A DNA stretch of 64,000 nt from JACKCR01 sp041390305 (GTDB taxonomy: Bacteria > Eisenbacteria > RBG-16-71-46 > CAIMUX01). Both the position numbers and the translations under genes were made by a program. A model generated the notes under the pieces. The model searched no databases. It was not told the DNA's origin and saw only the letters and a list, made by a program, of their open reading frames with translations. Shown here piece after piece: positions 8,840 through 17,061 of the stretch. The first letter of the stretch is position 1. The number at the start of each line of letters is the position of its first letter. The stretch spans positions 26,883 through 90,882 of the forward strand of contig JAWKQE010000025.1 in NCBI GenBank assembly GCA_041390305.1. Reading direction: 5' to 3'.

Positions 8840-9198
8840 GGGTACTCTTCGACGAACGCCTCGCGGAAGTCGTAGCCGGCGGCAAAGTCGTCGATCGAGT
8901 CGTCATCGGTCTTTCCGAGGAAACCGCCTTCGACGAGTTCGTAGACAGCGCGTCCGACGTCCTCCGGGCCGACGAAGCCCCAGTGACGGAAAACCTGGAA
9001 CGCGGCGGGGCCGAACTCCTGTAGAGCCAGCGTGCGGTGGCCTTCGAGCAGCTCGGACGCGTTGATGTGTCCGTCGCGGCCGAGTCGGCGTCTCGTCTCG
9101 TCGATCACGCGCAGGATCCAGACGTAGGCCGCGACCGGATAGCGGCTCTTCTCCGCGAACGTCTCGAGCTGCTCGTAGAGGTTCCGGTCGACACTCAT
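8833..9198 (-). CDS. Minf_1886 family protein
   Basis: A 121-residue protein matching the uncharacterised Minf_1886 family. Conserved features are the internal SELLEGHRTLALQEFGP (~48-64), the HWGF segment, the YELVEGGFLGKT stretch and the ending YDFREAF. Length is typical. The role is unknown; the family occurs in Verrucomicrobia, Planctomycetes and related groups. Its ATG overlaps an out-of-frame TGA (ATGA) that probably is the intended nadB stop, and it overlaps the glycosyltransferase start. Confidence 0.85.
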   Translation of the reverse strand: MSVDRNLYEQLETFAEKSRYPVAAYVWILRVIDETRRRLGRDGHINASELLEGHRTLALQEFGPAAFQVFRHWGFVGPEDVGRAVYELVEGGFLGKTDDDSIDDFAAGYDFREAFVEEYPW

Positions 9199-10822
9199 AG
9201 CGCCAGCTCCCGTGCCCGTTCGCCCCCACCTCGGCCGGTCGGGGGTCGAGCGGCGAGAGAATGGTCGGAAGGGCGACCGGATCCGTCTCCGGATGGTCCT
9301 CGTTGTAGTGGAGACCGCGGGACTCTTTCCGCGCCCGGGCGGACTGGATGATGAGCTCTGCGACCAAGGCGAGGTTGCGGAGTTCGATCAGGTCCTGATC
9401 CAGAACGAAGTCCCAGTAGTACGCCTCGATGCTGTTCCGGAAGATCTCGAGGTAGCGGGCGGCGAGGCCGAGACGGTGGTCGGTCCGCACGATCCCGACG
9501 AACTCCCACATCATGGTCCGGACGAGATCCCAATGCGCGTCGATGAGCACCGTCTCTCGCGGGAGCTCCGCCGAACCCGAGTCCCAGGGCGCGAGTTCGG
9601 GGACGCTGCCGAGCTCGCCCCGCATCTCGATCGCGGTACCCGCGGCCCGCGCGCCCATGACGGTCGCTTCGAGGAGCGAGTTCGACGCGAGACGGTTCGC
9701 TCCGTGGAGCCCGGTGCAGGACACCTCCCCCGCCGCGAGGAGGCCGCGAAGGTCGGTCCGTCCTGCGAGGTCCGTGAGGACGCCGCCGCACTGGTAGTGC
9801 GCGGCCGGGACGACCGGGATCGGTTCGCGGGTGATGTCGATCGCGTAGCGGAGGCAGGTCTCGTAAATGGTCGGGAACCGCTCCCGGACCCGAGCCGCGC
9901 CGAGCTCCTCCATGTGAAGGAGGACGGAGCGTGCGCCCTGCCGCTTCATGGCGCGGTCGATGGCGCGGGCCACGATGTCGCGCGGCGCGAGGTCTCCCAT
10001 CGGATGTGGGATCTCGAGTCGGTCGCCCTCGAGCGTGGTGAGGAACGCTCCTTCGCCGCGGACCGCTTCCGAGATGAGGAAGTCCTTGGCGTCCGGGTGA
10101 TAGAGACAGGTCGGATGGAACTGGACGAACTCGAGGTTCTGGACCCGGCACCCGGCCCGGTAGGCCATGGCGATCCCATCGCCGGTCGCGATGTCGGAGT
10201 TCGAGGTGTACCGGTAGACCTTGCCCGTTCCGCCCGTCGCGAGGAACGTGATCGGGGCGCCGTAGGGCTCGATCTTCCGGGAACGCGAGTCGAGTACGTA
10301 GGCGCCGACGCAACGGCGCTTCCCGGGATCGGGATCGTCTCTGCCCTCCACGATGAGGTCGACGGCGCAGTGGTCCGCCAGGAGCGTGATGCGCGGATGC
10401 GCCCGGACCGCGGAGAGGAGCTGTTCCTGGATGGCACGGCCGGTGTGGTCCTTCACGTGGAGGATCCGGCGGTGGGTGTGCCCGCCCTCGCGCCCCAGGG
10501 CGAAACGACCGTCCCCGTCCCGCGAGAACGGGACCCCGACCTCGTCGAGGCGGGCCACGGCCTCCGGCCCGTCGGCGAGGATGGAGCGGACGGCGGCCTC
10601 GTCGCAGAGTCCGGCCCCGGCGCTCAGGGTGTCCTGGACGTGCGACTCGAGGTCGGCATCCCCCCCCAGGGGCGCGGCGATGCCGCCCTGGGCGTAGCCG
10701 GTGTTGCCGTCGAACGGCTGCCGTTTCGTGACGATGGTCACCGGCCCCTCGTCCGCCGCCCGGAGGGCGAAAACGAGACTGGCCAGACCGGAGCCAACAA
10801 CGAGGAAGTCCGATGTATGCAT
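8903..10822 (-). CDS. nadB: L-aspartate oxidase NadB with a frame-shifted 3' end
   Basis: NadB oxidises L-aspartate to iminoaspartate for NAD synthesis. Motifs are the FAD-binding GSGLASLVFAL at the N-terminus, NTGYAQGGIAAPLG, HRRILHVKDHTGRA, HPTCLYHP, and HYQCGGVLTDLAGRT with NRLASNSLLEA. The ATG at 10822 is the natural start. As written the frame gives 639 residues and runs ~300 bases into the Minf_1886 gene with non-family, Arg-rich sequence. In another register a TGA at 9195-9197 overlaps the next ATG and would give ~542 residues, the normal family length, so a one-base frame error between about 9200 and 9290 is likely. Confidence 0.9.
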   Translation of the reverse strand: MHTSDFLVVGSGLASLVFALRAADEGPVTIVTKRQPFDGNTGYAQGGIAAPLGGDADLESHVQDTLSAGAGLCDEAAVRSILADGPEAVARLDEVGVPFSRDGDGRFALGREGGHTHRRILHVKDHTGRAIQEQLLSAVRAHPRITLLADHCAVDLIVEGRDDPDPGKRRCVGAYVLDSRSRKIEPYGAPITFLATGGTGKVYRYTSNSDIATGDGIAMAYRAGCRVQNLEFVQFHPTCLYHPDAKDFLISEAVRGEGAFLTTLEGDRLEIPHPMGDLAPRDIVARAIDRAMKRQGARSVLLHMEELGAARVRERFPTIYETCLRYAIDITREPIPVVPAAHYQCGGVLTDLAGRTDLRGLLAAGEVSCTGLHGANRLASNSLLEATVMGARAAGTAIEMRGELGSVPELAPWDSGSAELPRETVLIDAHWDLVRTMMWEFVGIVRTDHRLGLAARYLEIFRNSIEAYYWDFVLDQDLIELRNLALVAELIIQSARARKESRGLHYNEDHPETDPVALPTILSPLDPRPAEVGANGHGSWRYECRPEPLRAARDVRGEEPLSGRGLRLDPARDRRDETPTRPRRTHQRVRAARRPPHAGSTGVRPRRVPGFPSLGLRRPGGRRTRCLRTRRRRFPRKDR

Positions 10823-11028
10823 AGAGTTGCCCGCCTCAGGCGAGGAGTCCGATTCCACTTCAGCGCAGTATACGGAAGGCCGATAACGGGAACAAACGAT
10901 TCGCCTGGATCGGGCGTACGGGAGCGAGTGGGCCCCGGACGCTTCGTGCCGTGTACGGCCCCGGGCGAGTGGCGACGCCCTGGGTTGGCCAGGCGTCGAG
11001 GTCCGTAGGGGAAGGGATCGCAAGAACC

Positions 11029-11574
11029 ATGAACGTCCGTAGGATTCTCACCTTCGCCGTCTCCACCCTCGTGCTCGTCGGAGTCGGGACCGGCTGCAGC
11101 AGTGACAACGTCCGTTCCAGCCTCTACGTCTGGGAGATCAACAACGGAGAGGCGCTCACCAGCGACGTGCTCGACTACGGGAACGACGGTGTCGCTTCCA
11201 ACGACGACTTCGTTTACGAGGACGAAGTTCCGGTGCTGATCTGGGCCACGTCTCGGGACGACATCGTCAACACCGACGCGGCCTACAGCTACATCACGAT
11301 CGACAGCTACGACGTGCGGTTCGAGTCGTCGGAGGAGATCGATGGATTCTCCGCCGGCCTCGGCTGGTTCGTCCCGGTGCGCAACACGTACCAGGGCACG
11401 CTGACGGTCGTTCCGGCGTCCCTCAAGACGAAGAACCCGTTGCTCGCGCTCCAGACCGCTGGAGAGATCCAGGCGACAGCGCACATCACGTTCCACGCCC
11501 GCGAGGCGGACTCGAACAACGAGTTCACCTTCTCGACGCGGATCCCGGTCAACTTCGCGAACTGGAACGACTAG
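11029..11574 (+). CDS. Predicted secreted lipoprotein, unknown function
   Basis: A 181-residue protein with a classic lipoprotein signal: basic start MNVRR, hydrophobic core, and a lipobox ending GTGC around residue 22, followed by SS. The mature part is rich in Asp, Asn, Thr and Tyr and looks like a beta-sandwich (alternating hydrophobics, e.g. YSYITIDSYDVRF). No family was recognised. It is divergent from nadB and convergent with waaA. The start at 11029 is chosen for its signal peptide and the upstream purine-rich GGGAAGGGA. Confidence 0.75.
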   Translation: MNVRRILTFAVSTLVLVGVGTGCSSDNVRSSLYVWEINNGEALTSDVLDYGNDGVASNDDFVYEDEVPVLIWATSRDDIVNTDAAYSYITIDSYDVRFESSEEIDGFSAGLGWFVPVRNTYQGTLTVVPASLKTKNPLLALQTAGEIQATAHITFHAREADSNNEFTFSTRIPVNFANWND

Positions 11575-11584
11575 ACGATTTCTA

Positions 11585-11603
11585 GACCCGGGTCTCCCGG
11601 GTC
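11585..11603. terminator. Possible bidirectional hairpin between convergent genes
   Basis: A perfect 8-bp stem, GACCCGGG and CCCGGGTC, with a three-base loop lies between the lipoprotein stop and the waaA stop and overlaps the waaA stop codon. Neither side has a T run, so termination is uncertain. Confidence 0.35.
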
Positions 11604-13074
11604 AGGGGCGGAAGATTCCGCCCTCTACCTCCAAGGCTTCGGCTGCGGAGAGACAGGCACGAGTCCGTTCCCCCGCACCGGCGAGCATCCTCGCGGTGTG
11701 GAGAGCGGACCGTTCCGTTTTTTGTCGGGAGGCCGGGAGAAGGGCGTCGAGGGCCCAGGCGAGGAGCGCGGCCGGGTCGCTGGTCTGGAAGCCTCCGCCG
11801 TGGATGAGCGCCGCGTCCGCCACGTCTCGCACGTTCTCCACGTAGGGCCCGAACGAGACGGGAACGCCGACGGAGAGCGGCTCGAAGACGTTGTGCCCGC
11901 CGATGTCCATCCAGGTCCCTCCCACGGACGCGGCCGCCGCCCGCGCGTACCACTCCCGGAGCTCCCCGTGGACGTCGACGAGGAGAACCCGCCGCGTCGA
12001 TGCGTGGGGTTGGGTCGCCGCTGAGATTGGGTCTGGGCCGTCCTGGCCCCCCAGGAGAGACGCGAACCTCGCCGGGTTGGCGAGTATGTCCGCGTCGGTT
12101 TCGGAGCGCAGGACCGGCTCCAGGCCCTCTTTCCGGCAGGCCTCGATCCATGCGCTTCGCTCCCGCAGATGGCGAGGTGCGACGACGACGTAGCCTCCGC
12201 CCTCCGTCACCTGGCGGGCCACGCGAAGCAGCAGCTCCTCCCCCTTCCGAAGGCTGCCGATGACCCAGATCGGCAGGGCCCGGAAGCCGCCCGGCGCGTC
12301 TGACGCCGCCTCGCCGGACCGGACGCCCGCCGTGGCTCCTGGTGCGGCGCTGTCGGGAAGCGGCCCGGCTCCGTCAGGGACGCGCACGCCGTCGTGAGTC
12401 TGGCGGCCCGGGATCCGGTACTTCACGTTGCCACACGCCTCCGTCGGCTCGATCCCGAGCGCCGAGAATCGGTCCACGTCCCCCTGCGTCTGTACCGCCG
12501 CCGCCCGAATGGCGGACGCGACTTCGCGGTAGAGCGCCGCCGCCCAGCGCATCGTCGACCATCCCCTGGCCGAGATCCGTCCGCTCACGACGTAGACCGG
12601 GATTCCGGCCCGGCGGCAGTGGTCGAGCGTCACGGGCCAGAGCTCCGTTTCGACGAGGACGAGCGCCCGGGGCTCGTGCCGCGTGAGGAACCTGCGCACG
12701 AAGCGGTCCTGGTCGAGAGGTGTGAACCGAACCGCGACGTCGGGACCGAAGCGTTCCGGCGCGCGGCGCCGGGCCGAGGTCGAGGTGACGGTGACGAACC
12801 ACGGGGCGCCGTCCCGAAGGGGGCTGTCCTCCATCCACGCCCGCACGGCTTCCACTTCCCCGAGCGAAGCCGCGTGCACCCATACGGCACGGCGTGGGAC
12901 CGGCGTGGTCGCGCTCGCCGGCTCGTGTCCAAAGCGCTCGTGCATCTCTTCCGGGTGCTTCCAGCGCCGGTAGATCAGGTAGGGAGCACCGAGGACGAGG
13001 GCAAGGAGCGTGAGGATGCGGTAGACCTGGAGGAGTGGTGTCGGACGAACGGGACGCGGAGTGCGCGGGCTCAT
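11602..13074 (-). CDS. waaA: 3-deoxy-D-manno-octulosonic acid (Kdo) transferase WaaA
   Basis: A 490-residue WaaA/KdtA, which adds Kdo to lipid IVA at the inner membrane. An N-terminal membrane anchor (~17-35) is followed by VWVHAASLGEVEA, with the catalytic-base Glu region near residue 75, then VLVETELWP, GNVKY, VIGSLRKGEE and the CMP-Kdo-side segment GGHNVFEPLSVGVPVSFGP. A Gly/Ala/Pro-rich insert of ~30 residues (~225-262) makes it longer than the usual 420-430. Its ATG overlaps the stop of the DUF374 gene. Last gene of the lpx run. Confidence 0.93.
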   Translation of the reverse strand: MSPRTPRPVRPTPLLQVYRILTLLALVLGAPYLIYRRWKHPEEMHERFGHEPASATTPVPRRAVWVHAASLGEVEAVRAWMEDSPLRDGAPWFVTVTSTSARRRAPERFGPDVAVRFTPLDQDRFVRRFLTRHEPRALVLVETELWPVTLDHCRRAGIPVYVVSGRISARGWSTMRWAAALYREVASAIRAAAVQTQGDVDRFSALGIEPTEACGNVKYRIPGRQTHDGVRVPDGAGPLPDSAAPGATAGVRSGEAASDAPGGFRALPIWVIGSLRKGEELLLRVARQVTEGGGYVVVAPRHLRERSAWIEACRKEGLEPVLRSETDADILANPARFASLLGGQDGPDPISAATQPHASTRRVLLVDVHGELREWYARAAAASVGGTWMDIGGHNVFEPLSVGVPVSFGPYVENVRDVADAALIHGGGFQTSDPAALLAWALDALLPASRQKTERSALHTARMLAGAGERTRACLSAAEALEVEGGIFRP

Positions 13075-13895
13075 TCGGGCGCTCCCTGGCGGTTCGCAAG
13101 GCTCTCATCCGCTGATTCCGTGGAGCGGGGACCGAAGAGGAGGCGCTGCGCGCGTTCCTCGACCTGGGCGAACCGCTCCTGGAGCAGCGCGAGATACTCT
13201 GCCTCGAGTTCGTCCGGCGAGAGATCGGCCGCGACCGGGATAGGTTCGCCCGCGACGATCTGGATCTTCGCGAACGGAAGCGGGATCTCGAACCGGTCCC
13301 ATCCGCCGAGTCGCTTCAGCGAGGAGATGGCGACGCCGAGCGGCACGATCGGCTGCCCGGAGCGCGAAGCGATGTGGAGGATGCCGAGCTGGACTTCGCG
13401 GCGTGGGCCGCGTGGGCCGTCCGGAGTCACGGAGAGCGCATGGCCCGCCGCCCCGAGCTTGGCCATGGCGAGGAGCGCCCGAAGGCCGCCACGCGTCGAC
13501 GAGCCCCGCACCGTCCCGTACCCGATCCGGTGGATGACCTGCGAGATGTATTCCCCGTCCGCGGACTGGCTCACGAGTACGACCACGCCGCGGTTCCGGT
13601 AGGCGTAGCTCAGCGAGAGGATGTGCTCGTGGAAGAAGCCGTGGATGTACGGCGTTCCCGTCCGCACGAACTCGGCGACCGCGGGCGGTTCCTCCTTCCG
13701 GATCCGCCAGGTCCGTCCCCAGATCCGGAGTAGCGTTCCCCCCAGTCTCCCGGCCCAGACGAAGCGGGCCTGGTTCGAGAACTCCGTCTCGGGGCGCGGG
13801 ATTCCGGGAGCCGCCCCACGAGGAGTGTCGCGTGGGCTCCGGGTTGGGGGCCCGCCGGGGCTCCCGTGACCCGCGTTTCCGGATGCCGCGCTCAA
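13071..13895 (-). CDS. DUF374 lysophospholipid acyltransferase-family protein
   Basis: A ~274-residue protein of the DUF374 family, related to glycerolipid and lipid A acyltransferases. The hallmarks are an HEHI histidine segment, VVVLVSQSADGE, GTVRGSSTRGG and TPDGPRGPR. The frame is open upstream into lpxB, but the best start is TTG at 13895, which overlaps the lpxB stop (TTGA) and has GGAG nine bases ahead. Lying between lpxB and waaA, it may supply a late lipid A acyl chain in place of LpxL/LpxM, which are not seen here; that role is inferred from position. Confidence 0.8.
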   Translation of the reverse strand: MSAASGNAGHGSPGGPPTRSPRDTPRGAAPGIPRPETEFSNQARFVWAGRLGGTLLRIWGRTWRIRKEEPPAVAEFVRTGTPYIHGFFHEHILSLSYAYRNRGVVVLVSQSADGEYISQVIHRIGYGTVRGSSTRGGLRALLAMAKLGAAGHALSVTPDGPRGPRREVQLGILHIASRSGQPIVPLGVAISSLKRLGGWDRFEIPLPFAKIQIVAGEPIPVAADLSPDELEAEYLALLQERFAQVEERAQRLLFGPRSTESADESLANRQGAPE

Positions 13896-15010
13896 CCGAT
13901 CCGCTCCAGGATGAGGTCCGCCGCCCTCCCCGCCGCGCCGGGCTCTCCCAGGGAGTGGCGGGCGTCGGCGAGACCTTGCTCGATCTCCGCGCGCGTCTCG
14001 GGCGACGCCACCCACTCGCGCGTGAGCGCCGCGAGCGCCCTGGGATCGGCCTCGTCCTGGATCAGTTCAGGGAGGAGCCTGTGCCCCGCGATCAGGTTTG
14101 CCATCGCGATGTGCGGCACCTTGACGACACGCCGCGCGATCTCGTACGTGGACCGCTTCACGCGGTAGACGACGATCGACGGAGTGGTCAGGAGAAGCGC
14201 TTCGAGCGTCGCGGTTCCGGATGCGACCCAGGCCATGTCCGCGGCCAGGAGCGCGGTGAAACCGTCCGTGACCGGGGTCGTGACGGGACAGCCGAGCTCT
14301 TCCCGGGCGACGAGCGAGAGCCCTCTCGCCTGCCCGACCACCCAACGGCAGTCGAGGTCCGAAAGCGCGCTGCGCGCCTCGCGGAGGACCGGCCCGACGC
14401 GATGCAGTTCCGAGCGCCTGCTTCCGGGAAGGAGCGCGACCACGGTTTCGTCCGGACGAAAGCCGAGCCGCTCTCTCTCCGCGGCGCGCGCGGCGGAGAG
14501 GTCTTCCGGTACCTCCCCGACGAGAGGATGGCCGACGAACTCGACCGGAATGCCCCGCTCGCGATAGAGCGATTCCTCGAACGGAAAGATCACGATCACG
14601 AGTGCGACGTAGCGGCGCATGTAGTCCAGCCGCTCCTGGCGCCAGGCCCAGACCTGCGGACCGATGTAGTACACGATGGGGACGCCAATCCGCCATGCGT
14701 GGGGCAGGAGGCGGAGGTTGAAGTCCGGAAAGTCGATCGGGATGAAGACGTCCGGTCTCCGCGCGGAGAGGAACTCCCGGATCCGTTCCATGGCGCCGAG
14801 GATCTTCGGCAGGATGCCGAGCACTTCGGTGACGCCGACCACCGCGAGTTCGTCGCTCCGGAAGAGGAGCTCCACCCCCGCCTCCTCCATCCGCTCTCCC
14901 CCGACTCCGTAGAGCTCGAGGTCGGGACGAAGGGCGCGGAGTTGGCGCGCGAGGAGCGCACCTTGGAGGTCCCCGGAGGACTCTCCGGCGAGGAGGAACG
15001 CGCTCGCCAT
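13892..15010 (-). CDS. lpxB: Lipid-A-disaccharide synthase LpxB
   Basis: A 372-residue GT19 enzyme joining UDP-2,3-diacylglucosamine and lipid X. Motifs include LLAGESSGDLQGALL at the start, GPQVWAWRQERLDYMRRYV, VGHPLVGE, LLPGSRRSELHRVGP and ASGTATLEALL. Length is typical. The ATG at 15010 follows the stop of the oxidoreductase gene directly (TAG-ATG), and the stop overlaps the next start. Confidence 0.95.
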   Translation of the reverse strand: MASAFLLAGESSGDLQGALLARQLRALRPDLELYGVGGERMEEAGVELLFRSDELAVVGVTEVLGILPKILGAMERIREFLSARRPDVFIPIDFPDFNLRLLPHAWRIGVPIVYYIGPQVWAWRQERLDYMRRYVALVIVIFPFEESLYRERGIPVEFVGHPLVGEVPEDLSAARAAERERLGFRPDETVVALLPGSRRSELHRVGPVLREARSALSDLDCRWVVGQARGLSLVAREELGCPVTTPVTDGFTALLAADMAWVASGTATLEALLLTTPSIVVYRVKRSTYEIARRVVKVPHIAMANLIAGHRLLPELIQDEADPRALAALTREWVASPETRAEIEQGLADARHSLGEPGAAGRAADLILERIG

Positions 15011-16211
15011 CTAGCTTCCGGAGCGGAGCCGCTCGAGAGAGTCGTGCACGCCCCTCCGCACTTCCTCGGCGAGAAGGAGCGCGCGCATGCCGTCTTCGCC
15101 ACTTGCGCCGCGAAGTCCGTTCGCGGCGTCCGGAGCGTGGGTGCTGTCGGGAGCGCCGGTGCGCGCGTCGGCGCCGGAGACCGCGGCGTCCCCGCTCCTC
15201 GCGACGGCCGCGAGGAAGTCCGCGAGTTCGTCGCGAAGTGCGTTCCGGGACGTCACCTCCACCTTGCCGTACTGGAGCGAAAGGCCGGCGTGCTGGAGGT
15301 AGGCCAGGAGCTCGAGCCCCTGCGCCTCGCTGAGCGACGGCGGAAGCGCCGCCGCGGCGTCGACATCGGTACCGGGCGGAAGCGGCGTAGGAGCGAGCGC
15401 CGGGGGGAGATCGGGCGGCAGCGAGAACGCACCGGGAGACGACTGCGAGAGGAGCACCCGTTCCCCCTCTCCGCGCAGGAGGTCGAGCGAGTGGTACCGA
15501 CCGCGACCGAAGAACCGGATCTTCCGCACCTTGTCACGCGAGACACGGCTCGCGGTGAGGTTCGCGATGGTGCCGTCGCGGAAGCGGATCCGCGCGGTCG
15601 CGATGTCCGCTCCGTCCGTCAGCACGGGGACGCCCGCGGCGTCGACGGCTTCGACTTCACTCGGCACGAGCGCGAGCGTGAGGTCGAGGTCGTGGATCAT
15701 GAGATCGAGAACGACGTCGACGTCGAGCGACCTGGGAACGAACGGCGCAAGACGATGGGCTTCCACGTAACGGGGCGCCGCGAGTTCGTGGCGCGCGGCC
15801 TGGAACGCCGGACTGAACCGTTCCACGTGTCCGACCGCGAGCACGCGCCCCGCCTCCCGGGCCGCGGAGTTCATCCGTTCCGCCGCCGGGACGGAGTGCG
15901 CGATCGGCTTCTCCACGAGGACGTGGAGCCCGCGCTCCAGGCAGAAGAGGACGACTTCCTCGTGCGTCACCGTCGGGGTCGCCACGCTCACGGCTTCGGG
16001 CAGCGGCTTTCCCGCGGACTCGAGCGAAGCCACGAGCTCTGCGAAGGTGGCAGCGGCGGGAACTCCGAGTTCGTCGCCGAGCCGCTTCCTCGCCGTCTCG
16101 TCCAAGTCGACGAGACCGACGAGTTCCGCTCGGGAAGGTCCGCGTAGAGTCTCGCGGATAGGTCCCGAGGTGACCGCATCCGATGACAGCCACCGGGATC
16201 GGCCTCGCCAT
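15011..16211 (-). CDS. Gfo/Idh/MocA-family NAD(P)-dependent oxidoreductase, 5' end frame-disrupted
   Basis: The family N-terminus MARPIPVAVIGCGHLG, a Rossmann Gly-rich turn, starts at 16211, 14 bases after lpxA, but is out of frame with the body. The body from ~16130 reads AELVGLVDLDETARKRLG, then VATPTVTH and VEKPIAHS, the usual family EKP motif, through to 15011. Two one-base losses, near 16156 and near 16130, would restore one frame; the longest intact frame starts only at 16105 and lacks the dinucleotide fold. Its place between lpxA and lpxB matches gnnA, the UDP-GlcNAc 3-dehydrogenase of Acidithiobacillus and Leptospira, but no gnnB aminotransferase is adjacent. Confidence 0.8.
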
Positions 16212-16225
16212 GGGATCCCTCCTTG

Positions 16226-16996
16226 TCAGCGCGCGAGTCCGCGTTCCGAACGTTCGACGAATTCGGTGAAGACCCGGACTTCGGGGATGTCCGGCAACTC
16301 CTCCCGAATCTGGGCCAGCGCCTGGTCCTTGAGAAGCGGCGAACGGAAGAAGATCCGGTAGAGCCGCCGCAGTACCTGCTGCGTCTCTTCCGAGAAGCCG
16401 CGGCGCTGGAGACCGATCGTGTTCACTCCAAAGACCTTGATCGGAGACCCGGCCGCCTTCACGTACGGAGCCACATCCGTCGGCACGCGGGAGCCGCCGC
16501 CGATGATGGAGTGGGCGCCGATCTTGACGAACTGGTGGACCGGGGTGACGCCGCCGATGATCGCGTAGTCTCCGATCTCGATGTGCCCGGCCAGATTGAC
16601 CGAGTTCGCGAGGATGACGTGGTCACCGAGGAGGCAGTTGTGGGCCACGTGGGCGTACGCCATGATCAGGCAGTCGCTCCCGATCTGGGTCAGCTCCCCT
16701 TCCGCCGTCGGCATGTTGACGGTCGAGTACTCACGGAAGACCGAACGCGCGCCGACCCGCACCGGGGCGACCGCGCCGCGGTACTTGAGATCCTGGGGAG
16801 GCGTGCCGACGACGGCGCCGTGGTGGAGATGGCACCCGGGCCCGAGTTCGGTATCGCCCGTGACCTTGACCATCGAGTCGAGGATGCATCCGTCGCCGAG
16901 ACGGACTCCCGCGTCGACGATGCACCAGGGACCGATCTGGACGTCCTCTCCGAGCTGTGCTCCGTCCGCGACGCGCGCCGACGGATCGATGGTCAC
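16226..16996 (-). CDS. lpxA: UDP-N-acetylglucosamine O-acyltransferase LpxA
   Basis: A 256-residue left-handed beta-helix acyltransferase, first step of lipid A synthesis. The hexapeptide repeats start at once (GVRLGDGC, TELGPGCHL). AHVAHNCLLGDHV holds the catalytic His, and HQFVKIGAHSIIGGGSRVP the acyl-pocket region. The residue matching E. coli Gly173, the hydrocarbon-ruler position, is Gly, which suggests a long 3-hydroxyacyl donor; this is inference. The C-terminal helical part (FGVNTIGLQRRGF onward) is complete. The start is GTG at 16996. It follows lpxC-fabZ by ~65 bases. Confidence 0.95.
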   Translation of the reverse strand: MTIDPSARVADGAQLGEDVQIGPWCIVDAGVRLGDGCILDSMVKVTGDTELGPGCHLHHGAVVGTPPQDLKYRGAVAPVRVGARSVFREYSTVNMPTAEGELTQIGSDCLIMAYAHVAHNCLLGDHVILANSVNLAGHIEIGDYAIIGGVTPVHQFVKIGAHSIIGGGSRVPTDVAPYVKAAGSPIKVFGVNTIGLQRRGFSEETQQVLRRLYRIFFRSPLLKDQALAQIREELPDIPEVRVFTEFVERSERGLAR

Positions 16997-17061
16997 CCCA
17001 TCCCTACTCCCTTCCCCGCCCGTTTCGGTGCATTCCTGGCTTCCGAGACGGGGCCCGCGGG

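Noticed and set aside
12394..13602. Long plus-strand open frame across waaA and the DUF374 gene
   Set aside because: Low-complexity Arg/Pro-rich translation and complete overlap with two recognised genes.
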